Source of the DNA: Beroe ovata | Taxonomy: Eukaryota; Ctenophora; Nuda; Beroida; Beroidae | DNA: 64,000 nucleotides | Direction of reading: 5' to 3' | Assembly: GCA_946803715.1 (NCBI GenBank) | Contig: CAMPET010000119.1 | Span: 154,581 to 218,580, forward strand | Shown here: positions 22,304-33,344 of the stretch, one piece after another | Layout: every line of letters begins with the position of its first letter | Position numbering within the stretch: position 1 is the stretch's first letter | Position numbers and translations under genes: made by a program | The notes under the pieces: model-generated | Databases searched by the model: none | What the model was told of the DNA's origin: nothing | Seen by the model: only the letters and a program-made list of their open reading frames with translations

Positions 22304-25300
22304 CTAGTGAGGGACGAGGGGAGAGGGGGCTGGTGGCTCGGGCATTCCTATTCGTCCTGAGCTTGACGAGCATCGTGTTCTACTGACAGCCACCATACGT
22401 TCCATCTTCACACAGTTGCTCAGGTCTTCTCGCTGAGGAAAGATAGTTCTTGAATCACTAGCTAAATGTCCAAAGGAAGGAAAAAGACGCGCAATTGTTA
22501 GCAATTGTGAGCAGTTTCCACTGTAAAGTGCGCGTCTTTTTCTTTCCGTCCACATTTCCTTCCATGTGTACACATACCGGTATGGTATCACGCAGGGCAC
22601 GCATCAAGAATATCGGTCTTGAGAATAACCTAGTTCGTTGCGAACTCAATGACTTAAATCAAAGATCAACCAATATCTGTAAACGCCCACCTGATTTTCT
22701 GTACCACCAGTTGAATGCTTAGCTGGGGCTGAGAAATCCTTGAGACCAGCCCTCCCAGTGCGATATTGAGCATTGAGCTTGTGGAAATCTATGTGGTGAG
22801 CAGGATTGGCCCTAATTGCTCCCCCTATCTGCCGCTGTTGAGAGGTCCGTGGTCGACAGGTCGCATGAGGGGGTTTGGACAGAGCGGCGACCGGGATGTT
22901 ACACCGGGCAGAGTGGGAGGGGGTGGCGGTATTGGGGCGGCGATGGGCGGACAAGTTTGTGGAACTTCCGCCAACATTAACGGCGAGAGAGGGGTGAGCG
23001 TTATGTTCGTCAGTGTCAGACCTAGGATAAGAACATGTGAAGAGATGTACAATTGCAGCAGAGGTGCATGGATATAAGGAGAAATGAAGTCCTCTGTCTT
23101 ACCTTGATCGGGATCTGGATGCTTGTTTTGGTGGGTGAGAGGGCACCCACTGATACTGAACTGGATTTGATGTCTTCTTTGTTCTAAATACCGTCTTAAA
23201 CCCTGTTCCACAATTGGAGCTGATTGTGGGATATGTGAGTTATGACCTTTTTCATACTATCCGATAAAATACTCTACTCGAAATTGAATTTTCGCACATT
23301 TTACCTCGCTTCATCTTCAAAGACTTCTTCGTCGCATTCATCTTGGCTAACTGGACTGTTGGGGTTGCGCGATGATACAGACAAAGATCTGATACTCAGT
23401 GACGAGCAATAACTCCCAGATCTCCGTGGCAAGAGACCCGTCTTCGGGATTCTCTTTCCCTGCAATGAATGACTATTAAAACAATGGTGTAACCGGGAAC
23501 AATATCCTCCATATGCGTTACTGATTTCTACAAACTCGCAATAAAAACCTCGCGTGCGCGTGTATTGTAGTAATAAGTCATCGCGCGTGACGCAAACTCT
23601 TTGTTTACCGCGGATTGTACCAAAAGGGGAATTACAGATTCACAATTCCTCTCAGAATAATTTAGGTCATGTCATATACAGAATCATCACCATGCATCAC
23701 ATAATGAACTCAAATGTTCATTAACTTCACACAGTTTTAACCTCCCACAGTTTTAACTGTGTACAAATGTACAACTCTAATAGAAATCGAGTTTTCGAAC
23801 AATCAAGAGCAGTCTCAGAACATCTGGAATTGTTACCATCGTTCTGTTACTATGGTGTTACTTTGACCTGGGATCATGGGCATACTCCATTGCATAAACA
23901 GGTCGCCTTATTAATTATCCAAACATGTGAATTTCACATAACATCGGGTTGTTTGAATATATTCTCTTAGATGAAGACACGTTTCAATCATCACTGTTTC
24001 TATCATTTCTCTGGCATGTTAAAGAATCTAATAAGATGATTGGTGTTTACTTAAGAAATGATACGCATATTCACTCAACATGCCCAGCATCCTACATTAT
24101 GCAACCAGCATCCTATGATCATACATTAGAACTTGTGACTTGAAACTCAACATATCAACACTCAAATAAAATCCAGTTTGTCTCCTTACTAGAACCAAAC
24201 CCCCTCACTACTGTGTATTTTCATGTGGCACAAATTCCCAATCCCTGTTATTTGAAAATGGTGCTCGTTTTTCCCTTGACGATGTAACTTACCATTGCTT
24301 TATACGATGGAGTCATAGTGGTTAAGTGTTAATAGTTTGATATACACAACAACAAGAGTAGCAAGGGAACAATGAACCACTGCTCTAGACACAACAATGA
24401 ACAACTGCTGCAGACACAATAACAACTGTAGACGAGATGTTGCGAGATCTACCGGAAATGAGAAAAACGACTCCGTACACAACAGGAGTGGATCAGGCAA
24501 CTTAACAATCACATAGGGAGTTGCTGTACAAATCACACACAGACACACACGGGGAGAAAGAGACTGCAGCAACCAAAGACCCTCGCCTCCCGGTATAAAT
24601 ATATGGGATTTGTTGCACTAGGTAACTAGGACTAATGCTGTGCTATTGAATTAAGGACCGGGCCACATAAGACATGTATGTGTGTGTGTCTGTGTCTGTG
24701 TGTGTGTGTGATTGTGTGTGTCTATGTGCCTGTCTGTCTGTGCTGTGTTTGCGTGTTGTGTGTGTGTGTGTGTTTGTATGTGTGTGTATGATTGTGTGTG
24801 TAGAGGTAGGTTTATACCGGCTGATTTCGCTGCCAAGTCTTCGAATAATTAACGGCGGCTAATTAAGTTTGGGCTTCGTCTTTAAAATATTTCTAAATTA
24901 AATATCTAGCATCGTTAGGCGAGGTAGTTGTTAGCTGAAGTCGTGAGTGAAACCAGATATTATGTTGTGATATATGCAAACCTTGTGTTGATGCTGTGTG
25001 ATACATGCAAAAAATAGCCTGTGATACGAAAAATAGGTTTTTATTTCGACGGGAGTGTATTTAAACAAGACGATTTGAATAGCAGTTCATCTCATCGGTC
25101 AACTCACTAAGGTCACTTACCATTACACACTACCTATCATTCACGAGTTACCTGACATTCACGAGTTACCTGACAATCACGAGTTACCTGACAATCCCGA
25201 GTTACCTGACAATCACGAGTTGCCTGACATTCACGAGTTACCTGTTTCACCAATAGGTGNGTGCTGTGTTTGCGTGTTGTGTGTGTGTGTGTGTGTTTGT

Positions 25301-26019
25301 ATGCGTGTGTGTGATTGTGTGTGAAGAGGTAGGTTTATACCGGATGATTTCGCTGCCAAGTCTTCGAATAATTAACGGCGGCTAATTAAGTTTGGGATTC
25401 GTCTTTAAAATATTTCTAAATTAAATATCTAGCATCTTTAGGCGAGGTAGTTGTATGCTGAAGTCGTGAGTGAAAGCAGATATTATGTTGTGATATATGC
25501 AAACATTGTGCTGGTGCTGTGTGATACATGCAAAATATAGCCTGTGATATGAAAAATAGGTTTTTATTTCGTCGGGAGTGTATTTAAACAAGACGATTTG
25601 AATAGCAGTTCATCGGTCAACTCACTAAGGACCGATACCTACCGTACACTTACAATTACACACTACCTGACAAGCACGAGTTACCTGACAATCCCGAGTT
25701 ACCTGACAATCACGAGTTACCTGAGAATCACGAGTTACCTGAAATTCACGAGTTACCTGACAATCCCGAGTTACCTGACATTCACGAGTTACCTGACAAT
25801 CACGAGTTACCTGACAATCCCGAGTTACCTGTTTCACCAATAGGTGCGACAACTCGTACTATGTGGAGAATGACATCAAACTCACTAGGAATATTTTCCG
25901 GTGGTATCTATCGAGCGATTGGATAGTTTCCCCGTCCCCTCCACCCTCCTCACTGTCGTCACTGTCATTCCACGTTACCCAGTCACGGGCCAGATGCGGG
26001 GCCAGCGGGATCGGACTAG
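22304..26019 (-). CDS. Unrecognised Ser/Arg-rich protein, five exons, 5' end not found
   Basis: Minus-strand exons in order: 26019-25886, 23459-23305, 23219-23103, 23021-22691, 22432-22304 (stop TAG 22304-22306). Phases 0, 2, 2, 0 fit at all four junctions, with GT-AG introns. The first exon seen enters in phase 1, so at least one upstream exon is missing. About 285 residues are predicted. Visible parts are an acidic DSDDSEEGGGDGE stretch, a Ser-rich segment (SGSYCSSLSIRSLSVSSRN), an SRSRSRSDTDE patch, and a basic region with RTGRAGLKDFSAP. No known domain is recognised, and it is probably largely disordered. Intron 1 contains the 18-base donor-like minisatellites and the duplicated block at 24740-25850. 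Confidence 0.6.
25138..25245 (-). repeat. 18-base minisatellite, array 1 (unit contains CAG|GTAACT on the minus strand)
   Basis: About six copies of ACGAGTTACCTGACAATC (plus strand). Read on the minus strand, which is the strand of the host gene, each unit contains TGTCAGGTAACTCG, a good splice-donor match. It lies in intron 1 of the 22-26 kb gene. Confidence 0.75.
25668..25842 (-). repeat. 18-base minisatellite, array 2 (unit contains CAG|GTAACT on the minus strand)
   Basis: About nine or ten copies of the same 18-base unit as array 1. It begins about 45 bases downstream (minus strand) of the donor of the exon at 26019-25886. The unit is a multiple of three and the array is open on both strands (QVTRDC on minus, SYLTIT on plus), so retention would not break a frame. 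Confidence 0.8.
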
Positions 26020-26125
26020 CTGTGTGGGGAGTGTTTCAATTGGTTTTGGAGTGTTATAATTGATTGGGGAGTGTTACTATTGATTAGGGAGTGTTTTAAT
26101 CGATTGGGGAGAGTTTTAATTGATT
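26020..26125 (-). repeat. 20-base minisatellite upstream of an acceptor
   Basis: Four to five variants of GAGTGTTATAATTGATTGGG (plus strand). On the minus strand these read as AACACTCCCC-type units that run straight into the acceptor CACACAG of the exon starting at 26019. Confidence 0.6.
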
Positions 26126-26538
26126 GTGGAAGACTACCTATCTCGCAACTGGAAATAGTGATTGATTATAGATTGAGATCCGCGACGAGGCGAATTCACC
26201 CTTAATAACAGAAATTACTGGGTTGTGTGATGGATGCATTGAGGACATCCACTTAAATCATTTGGCAGTACGGGTGAATCGAGTACTCAAGTTACATCAT
26301 GAAAAGTAAATTACTTTTGGAACTGAAATTCATTTTGGTTCAGATTTGTAATGATTTGCCGGTATTCGCGTCATTGTCTCATGGACGTTTGCAATCGGTA
26401 ATACAACATCAAATTAGCACCCCCCCCCCTACTCAGATGAATCTTCACACCCCCGGGTACAGTTGCCCATGATCCCAACAGAAGCATCATTAACACTTCC
26501 TCGGCATTTCTGTATTTTGTATCGCACGATTTGCAGTC

Positions 26539-26647
26539 ATGGGGGGTCTCGCTCAGTATTTTACACCGAAACGATTACTCGTGATAGGGATGGCACAGCT
26601 CATCCTAACAGCAATTGTGATCGCAGTCGTGGTAGCTACAACATCAG
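26539..26647 (+). CDS. Possible first exon of a small membrane or secreted protein
   Basis: ATG at 26539 opens 36 codons with a basic start (FTPKR) and a long hydrophobic run (LILTAIVIAVVVATT), like a signal anchor. It ends at a donor TCAG|GTAATT in phase 1. A phase-compatible acceptor lies near 27367 and would add only about ten residues. No homologue is recognised. From 26648 to 27700 I see no other coding sequence; a CA microsatellite lies at 27611-27636. Confidence 0.3.
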
Positions 26648-27720
26648 GTAATTACTTAATTGGGAGGTAATTACTTAATTAGGAGTTGCTTGGGCTGAAC
26701 AAGTGTGTAACCTAGACCTTGGAATTTGGAAAGAAAAGAGCTTATTACTACCTAAACGTATTAGGTACAACCAAAGAACTTATTACTACCAGAAAACTGA
26801 CCTTAAACTGACCTAAGAACTGACCTAAAACTGACCTAATCTCAAGTTACAGCACTGTTTATTGATACGCTTGACAGCTGTCATTGTTTCATCGTCATCG
26901 TGGTTCATGCCAGTCATTTTACTTACAATCACTTAGAATAACTTGAAAATTCCACTATTACAAGGTATTCACAAGTACATTGTACAATGTACAATGTGCA
27001 TGTACATTGTACACTGTGCAGTGGAGTACACTGAATACACGTAGCGTCTGCATAATGCTACACTCATGACTCATGCCGTTTTCATTCTTCAGTATTACAT
27101 TGGACGTACCTATGAATGATTTCTAGCAGTTTTTAGTACGTTTATTGGAAAATGTATTCTGCAGGACCCCGGTCACTAGCACGTGAATACTTGCATACAA
27201 TGTCCTACTGTTATTGATGAGGTTGCGTAATTGCATAATTCCTTCCTAATAGCTTGTTGATTGGTTCTGAGGTTGAACGGTTCAGAACACACCTGGATTA
27301 TGTTTATTGTTGTTCGATTTCATATGTATGAAAACAACATCATTCTCATTTTACTACTGTTGCAGCAACAGTAGAGGAGAAGTGTGTATCATAACCCGCA
27401 ATGCACAATTATCAGCTCAAGTCACAGGCTGCCCGTCAAAGCAGAAGATGCACGTTACACGCTACACGTTACACAATATAGCGCAGTACACTGTACGAGC
27501 ACGTCCTGTCATGTGTATAACAGCAGCTGTGTATGATACAGCCAGTTCTCATAATAAAACATCGAGTTATTAATGAACTATTCAAGTTGTTTCTGTTGAT
27601 ATGAACATGTCACACACACACACACACACACACACAGAGGGGACATTTGGTTATTATAGATGTGCATGATTTATGAAGGAGTATGTTTAGCTGACACTCG
27701 TTTCAGGAAGGTGTACAACC

Positions 27721-29448
27721 ATGGACCGCGATGATAGGGCCCTTGCCGAGGACCTCTTTGCCCGATTCTGGACGTGGCGACTCCAAAACGCGCCGGAGTT
27801 CGCGACCAGCATCGGAAATCACGAGTATGACGATCGATTGGACGAGATGAGCTTACCGTCGTATGATCGGCGTAGAAACGCTGCGGAATCGTTCCTGGCG
27901 GAAGTGAACAAGCTGCTATCATCCAGCAGGGACGATCCCACAACACAACTAAACCTCAACTTGTTGAGAATAGATCTGGAGATGTTTGTTGAGGGGAGTA
28001 GCAAGTACCACACCAATACATTCCCGATTAACCAGCTGGAGGGACCGCATGTTGACTTCCCCCGTCTCGTGGGCTATGCTAAGAAGAGTACTGTGGAGGA
28101 TTACAACAAGTTGCTCAGGCGGTTACAGATGTTCCCATTGCAGATAGAGGAGATCATCACGCTCATGAGAGTTGGAATAGAGAAAGAGTGGACGATGCAT
28201 GAGGTTTCAATAGCGGATGTTCCAAAACAGATACGCGATTTGGTAGATAACAATAAGTTCATGGATGGGTTTAGTGTTAAACCATCCGCAATATCGACGG
28301 AAGACTGGGATAGGATTGTCGAATTGGGTCGGGATCTTGTCAATAACAAGGTTCTTCCTGCATACACGAAACTAGCCGATTTCCTTGATAATGAATACAT
28401 GAACAACACCCGAGCTGAGATTGCAGCATCTAGTCTTCCAAACGGTCCTGGTTACTACGAACTTTGTCTCCAGTTTCATACTTCGACCAACTGGTCAGCT
28501 CAAGAGATTCACGATTTGGGGGTGAGCGAAGTAGCCAGAATCACAGAGAAAATGGGGGAGGTCATGACTGAAGTGGAGTACAGTGGAACTCTTGATGAGT
28601 TTAAACAGTTCATGAAAACTGATGCTCGGTTCAAGTTCACTTCTGCAGAAGGAATGCTGAGTGTTTACAACAACGTTACATCGACAGTTACACAGCTCTT
28701 GCCGACGTTATTCAAACGCACTCCCTCCATCCCATACAAAATAACCGAAGTTGCTCCCGAGATTGCGAGCACTTTTCCCACTGCTTACTACTTGGCCCCT
28801 CCTGCTGACGGCTCTCGGCCCGGTGTTTTCTACCTCAACACTCACCAGCCCACAACCCGGGCGACATATGACGCTGTGGCGCTGAGTCTCCACGAGGCTG
28901 AGCCCGGCCACCACCTACAGACTGCCCTGACCATGGAGCAGGACTCACTGGTCGATTTCAGACGCTTCATGGAGGACAGGAAGTACTATGAAGCCCCGGC
29001 TAGATTTGCTATCAACACTGCTTATGTGGAGGGGTGGGGCCTTTACTCTGAGTACCTGGGCGAGGAAATGGGGCTGTATTCCGATCCGTACGACTTGTTT
29101 GGAAGGTTGTCCTATGAAATGCTCCGTGCTTGTCGTCTCGTAGTGGATACAGGGATGCATGCTCTAGGGTGGACTAGAGAGCAGGCGATCGACTATATGG
29201 TCTCCAACACTGTGGCCAGCGTTGGAGAGGTCGAGACTGAGATTGATAGGTATATCACCTGGCCAGGGCAAGCGTGTGGTTACAAGGTAGGAGAATTGAA
29301 AATTAAACAGCTGCGAAACAGAGCGGAAGAGGTACTGGGAAGTGGATTTGAAGTGAGAGAGTTTCACGATTTGGTAGCCAGTATTGGAGGAGTGCCAATG
29401 AGTGTTTTGGAGGATCAAGTGGATCAGTTCATAGAACAGTTTAGTTGA
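27721..29448 (+). CDS. DUF885 family protein (putative zinc metallopeptidase-like enzyme), intronless
   Basis: A 575-residue protein in one exon. The defining DUF885 motifs are present: LHEAEPGHHLQ near residue 390 (HExxPGHH, expected metal-binding and catalytic residues) and AYVEGWGLYSEYLGEEMG near residue 436. The C-terminus has GQACGYKVGELKI, also typical of the family. There is no signal peptide, so it is probably cytosolic. The ATG (ACCATGG) sits 14 bases after a good acceptor (TTTCAG at 27702-27707), suggesting that a leader exon lies upstream. DUF885 is widespread in bacteria and patchy in animals. Its substrate is not established, although the fold suggests peptidase or hydrolase activity. 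Confidence 0.88.
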   Translation: MDRDDRALAEDLFARFWTWRLQNAPEFATSIGNHEYDDRLDEMSLPSYDRRRNAAESFLAEVNKLLSSSRDDPTTQLNLNLLRIDLEMFVEGSSKYHTNTFPINQLEGPHVDFPRLVGYAKKSTVEDYNKLLRRLQMFPLQIEEIITLMRVGIEKEWTMHEVSIADVPKQIRDLVDNNKFMDGFSVKPSAISTEDWDRIVELGRDLVNNKVLPAYTKLADFLDNEYMNNTRAEIAASSLPNGPGYYELCLQFHTSTNWSAQEIHDLGVSEVARITEKMGEVMTEVEYSGTLDEFKQFMKTDARFKFTSAEGMLSVYNNVTSTVTQLLPTLFKRTPSIPYKITEVAPEIASTFPTAYYLAPPADGSRPGVFYLNTHQPTTRATYDAVALSLHEAEPGHHLQTALTMEQDSLVDFRRFMEDRKYYEAPARFAINTAYVEGWGLYSEYLGEEMGLYSDPYDLFGRLSYEMLRACRLVVDTGMHALGWTREQAIDYMVSNTVASVGEVETEIDRYITWPGQACGYKVGELKIKQLRNRAEEVLGSGFEVREFHDLVASIGGVPMSVLEDQVDQFIEQFS

Positions 29449-30228
29449 ACACGTGCAATGTGCATGTACATTTACAATCGTCCATCTTTTAAGATAAATC
29501 AGTTTTTATTACTTAATTACTTTTATTACTTAATTACTTTTATTATATAATTGAGACTATCGATATATTTTTGAAAAAAGTAATGTTACTGATGCAGCCA
29601 GCAGCAAATTCGATTATCAATTCCATGGATCTAAAATAATTGGTATCATGAAAATTTAGAATATTCTTGGAGCCATTTCAAAATCTTACATGAAAGTTGT
29701 GTGTTCCCGCGTGAATATTTGCAACTTGCTCCCCAACACGTTCGTTTCTGAAATTGGAAATCAGACAGATCAGCAACATCAAATTAAGTATAGAGGAGAA
29801 TACTTTCAGCCATCTCTGTACACGCTTACCTTGTCAGTATTCCTTGATGAATCGGTCACGTTAACCATGTTCCCTATTTCTGAAAAGTAGAACTGTTAGG
29901 TATAATCACTTACATTTAAAATCACTTACATTTTAGCAATAATTGATTCACGGATGTATGCACTATGCATGTTTGTATCCCTAAATTATCCACTCAATCG
30001 AGCCCGTGAGAAACAGAGAAACCAGAAAATTGATTCATCTTCTGATTCCAATGCTAATCTCATCGACGACTGCCTGGCTAATGCTAAAATATTCAGATGA
30101 TGTTGTGCCCAATAGGCAGAATTTGTTTGATTGATTTGGTAGTTGTAACACCTCGAGGATGAATCAAAGCATTCAATTCATGAGAAGGTAGGTATTATTG
30201 ATAACTCCTGTTGTAAGATGGTTCATCT
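29449..30228. other. Gene-free stretch after the DUF885 gene
   Basis: Contains a short TTACTTAATTACTTTTAT repeat near 29508-29550 and a plus-strand 66-codon frame (29690-29890) without recognisable features. A coding-like run (QRNQKIDSSSDSNANLIDDC) lies near 30012-30075 and might belong with the broken frame at 30229. Confidence 0.4.
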
Positions 30229-30678
30229 ATGGACCATTCAGATCGCTTGAATCAGATTGTTCGTAATATGGACCAAGCTGCAGACGTAGCTGAGCTTTTT
30301 ATTCGAGCTGTACCCCTGTGCAGCGTGTTATTATTCATCGATTCTCTTGTAGCACATTTTCAACAGAATAGAGATATTTCTTATGAATATGATAATGAAG
30401 ATGGAGACACTATTAGCAGGCAAACAGGTTGCTCATAACAACTTCTGCCCAATCTGGGAGAGAGTAAGCTACAGAGAGAAGTGCGCAATCGTTTGCAACC
30501 ACCTGAGCTGATTATGCGAGCGGTCTCTAAATACCCCAAAATAGCAAAGCTAATCTCCATACATTCTGAATAGTATATCAGATCTATTGTTCCTGAACAG
30601 CTACAGAATATGACATTCGACATGAATCAGCTCGAGCAGAATAGGTATTCAACAGCCCCCTCCCGCCACGTGAGTTGA
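30229..30678 (+). pseudogene. Coding-like frame interrupted by two in-frame stops
   Basis: One frame runs 149 codons from ATG 30229 to TGA 30676-30678 with stops at 30436-30438 (TAA) and 30571-30573 (TAG). The segments look protein-like: RNMDQAADVAELFIRAV, then LPNLGESKLQREVRN and PPELIMRAVSKYPKIAKL, then PEQLQNMTFDMNQLEQN. ELFIRAV and ELIMRAV may be two units of a repeat. It could be a decayed gene, exons with unrecognised small introns, or a transposon remnant. I do not recognise the family. From 30679 to 31111 there is only a short duplicated CTGTAATCGCCCCCA motif (30701 and 30741). Confidence 0.35.
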
Positions 30679-31111
30679 CCACAGAACTCACTGTGGTCTC
30701 TCTGTAATCGCCCCCAAACAAAGGGCTTTGCTTCGCGGAACTGTAATCGCCCCCAGACAAAGAGCTTTGCTCCTAATTGCCCAGTTCATTTCTCTCTGTT
30801 AGCATCCAACTGATTGCCACGGTGGATACTATGACGGAGTGGGCAGACTTCATTCATTGATTCGTATCCACTGTAATTTCTTCACTTCTGCAGGAAGGTT
30901 CACAGCTCTTGTGATGAATATTGAGTTCCTACACACGGAAATCTGTGATTCGTTTTGATCGTGACTTGAGTAAACTGTCCCTATGTATTCCAATAATCTG
31001 GCATATATATATAGAAGGGACATACTTTAAACATGATATTGACCCTGATATTGATCTGAAAATAGGTAGCTATCATTGTGACACTGTGCTTATTGGAACT
31101 GTTTACAAGCC

Positions 31112-32107
31112 ATGGAATTCCTAGTGATTGCATTGATCCTTGCCGTTATGACTCATGTTATAATTGCAAGTTCGCCACCGCAGCAGCCAAGTGAGTGTCA
31201 AATGTCTAGTGATCACGGTCAAAACATCTTCAAGAAGATTCGCATTTTTATATTTGAAGCACTCAAATCATATACAGTAATCACAGATACAGATATCCAT
31301 AACTAGGTACCCTGTATAACTTGGGGACCACAACACAGCTAACTCCATAGTAACGGCGGCCCCCAATATAAAATGGAAAATTTAAAGATAGAAAAGAATA
31401 AATTAAATATTAAGCTATAACTTATATGAATTAAATACTAATTGATGGATTAAATGATCAATCACTTCCCAAAGCGTAATGTTCATAGAGTATTATAACC
31501 AATAACATATCATTTAATCAACCTACAATTGAATGATGTTCCAGGTCTCCAGATTTTTACAGATGAGCTATTTCTTGGAGAAAACTACGTGGTTACTGGG
31601 GATATTGACTCCCTGAAAAGAGAGCTTCCGGATTTTGACAACAGTGTCAGTAGTGTAAAAGCCATAGTAGGAAACTGGCGATTGTATATTGATGAGAACG
31701 CGTCAGGGATCATGATGATTGTGTGTGAGGGTGACCAGATTGATGTAGTGTATGATAATGATCAATATAGCTCTGTGTATCTTGGTGTTGAAGACGGGCT
31801 GTGCCCATCTGGTAGAATTGATTTCTATTCAGAATCTAGTGTGGAAACAATGACTTGTGCTTCCGGTTACTTTAGTAATTTCATGGCCACCTCCATACAT
31901 GTTGAGAGTGGTGATTGGATAGTGTATGGCAAAGAACAGTACCAGGGTGCAAGATGTTTGGTACTCTGGGAGGGAACAACTGAGACTGAGAATGAATTGA
32001 TGAATAGCGACCTGTACATGGCTATCTCATCAGTTAGACCTCTCCGGTCCATTGACAGAAAATACCGAAAGTGCTGGATAGGTAAGCCTATAAATAAATT
32101 AGATTAG
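31112..32107 (+). CDS. Secreted protein with two beta-gamma-crystallin domains
   Basis: Exons 31112-31190 and 31545-32107, joined in phase 1. The start ATG (GCCATGG) opens a signal peptide, MEFLVIALILAVMTHVIIA, cut before SSPPQQP. Domain 1 starts LQIFTDELFLGENYVVTG and contains VSSVKAIVGNWRLY. Domain 2 includes TSIHVESGDWIVYGKEQY and AISSVRPL. Both show the Greek-key pattern of beta-gamma-crystallins (aromatic-x-aromatic near the start, S-[ST]-[VI] with W and Y near the end). The predicted protein has about 214 residues. The last frame either reads through to TAG at 32105-32107 or splices at 32081; an AATAAA at 32145-32150 favours the read-through end. Members in sponges and other invertebrates often bind calcium, but function here is unknown. 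Confidence 0.75.
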
Positions 32108-32144
32108 CTACCTATAGCCAATACTCAATCCATACTGAGTAAAG

Positions 32145-32150
32145 AATAAA
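32145..32150 (+). terminator. Polyadenylation signal AATAAA of the crystallin-like gene
   Basis: Canonical AATAAA 38 bases after the TAG at 32107. It supports ending the transcript there. Confidence 0.55.
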
Positions 32151-32344
32151 GATGGACACAATTTCAGTTCCATGTGATACTTCACAAAAAGGGGCATTTC
32201 AAAAAGGAACGTATGGCTTAATCAAACATCAACCTGCAGATTTCATGCAAATTGCAATCCAAAAGGTTCCACTTCATGTAGGAAGAAACTAAATTTACAA
32301 GTGAGGACTTGATAGAGTTCCTAGAAATTAACTCAGATATTCTA

Positions 32345-32400
32345 CAATTTAATGGATGCATGTATAATTCTGCAGTATCATACATGCATCCAATAAATTG
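32345..32400. repeat. 21-base inverted repeat (hairpin)
   Basis: Arms 32345-32365 and 32380-32400 are reverse complements at 20 of 21 positions, with a 14-base loop. Each arm contains GGATGCATGTAT. The stretches 32151-32344 and 32401-33240 show no gene. Confidence 0.7.
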
Positions 32401-33244
32401 GATAATAGCCTCTATAGTGCCTATACCAGGTCTATCTTGCCCATTGATGATAATCCCAGCTAGCAGCTTCAGGCAAGCCCCAGGCTCTGTGCTATCTGCA
32501 ATGTTCCCTCAGACCTTAAACAACCGAGAGTCATGTCCGCAAGTGGAAGTTTGAATATCAAACAAGCTCTGTGAGATGATCAGTATGAAATGAATAGTTG
32601 TTCCACTTCATGAAATGAACAGTCAGAGTTGATAATTGTGTATGGAGGACAGATAATATAATACAAAATATGGAAGCTTTTTAGTAAAACAATACTTTTT
32701 AGTAAATCAATATTTTGGTATTGAAACATTGATTATGTGGATTGTACCACACTACGAAATTCTAGATATATGATTCACAGAATAGCTGAAAAGAATAATG
32801 TTATAACTTTTATCTGAATAATGCTGCCAAAAATTACACTATCACCTGTCATGGACTGGAATTATCATTGTGTATGGTAATCAATAATTGATCATTGATG
32901 ATGATTATCCATCCATATACAATATAGTCTACAATAAACAAGGTTTTAGAGAAGATAAGATCTCATTCCCGTCGATAGCGCACTCCAACATTAGTAGGCA
33001 GCTAAATGTTGTTGCTTTGGTTTCACAATGCTGCCTTTACTATAAACGTTCGTGCGGTTGAGACTGTCTCAGTCGGTGCCGCATTCCTACTGGCAGTTCA
33101 CCAAATTAATCTTATTAGCGGTCAAGCATGGGAATGCTATAGTGAGTAGTTCTGTATAATGGGATGAAGTTAACTGAATCTGGGAACAAGCAATTAACGT
33201 ATCATTCCTGGACGTTGTAAAATATTCTTTAATAATTGGGTTTC

Positions 33245-33344
33245 GGAGTGGATGGATCGTTAAATCCTCGACCTTCGGTCTCGGATTCAACTTCAATTAT
33301 CAGCTCGGGCTTTGCCCTCGACTGATAATTCTGCCATCCACTCC
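33245..33344. repeat. Nested inverted repeats (foldback element)
   Basis: Outer arms GGAGTGGATGG (33245-33255) and CCATCCACTCC (33334-33344) enclose an inner perfect pair AATTATCAG (33295-33303) and CTGATAATT (33322-33330) and a GGGCTTTGCCC stem. This structure suits a small foldback or MITE-type element. Confidence 0.6.

Larger units (their letters stand above)
24740..25850 (+). repeat. Duplicated block with single-N junction (24740-25259 and 25261-25850)
   Basis: Two near-identical direct copies around an N at 25260. Both begin GTGCTGTGTTTGCGTG, share AACGGCGGCTAATTAAG and the TTTTTATTTCG segment, and each ends in an 18-base minisatellite of different copy number, then TTTCACCAATAGGTG. This is most likely two alleles that the assembler placed in tandem. 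Confidence 0.8.

Noticed and set aside
23767-24143. Small plus-strand frames at 23.8-24.1 kb
   Set aside because: No splice sites, domain or codon signal; they lie in an intron of the minus-strand gene.
24651-24862. Cys/Val-rich or His/Thr-rich peptides near 24.7 kb
   Set aside because: Translated GT microsatellite.
25138-25842. CRISPR-like array of regularly spaced repeats
   Set aside because: The repeats are head-to-tail without unique spacers, in a eukaryotic intron.
25598-25852. SYLTIT or QVTRDC repeat protein
   Set aside because: The frames are a by-product of an 18-base minisatellite in an intron; no start, donor and acceptor support a protein.
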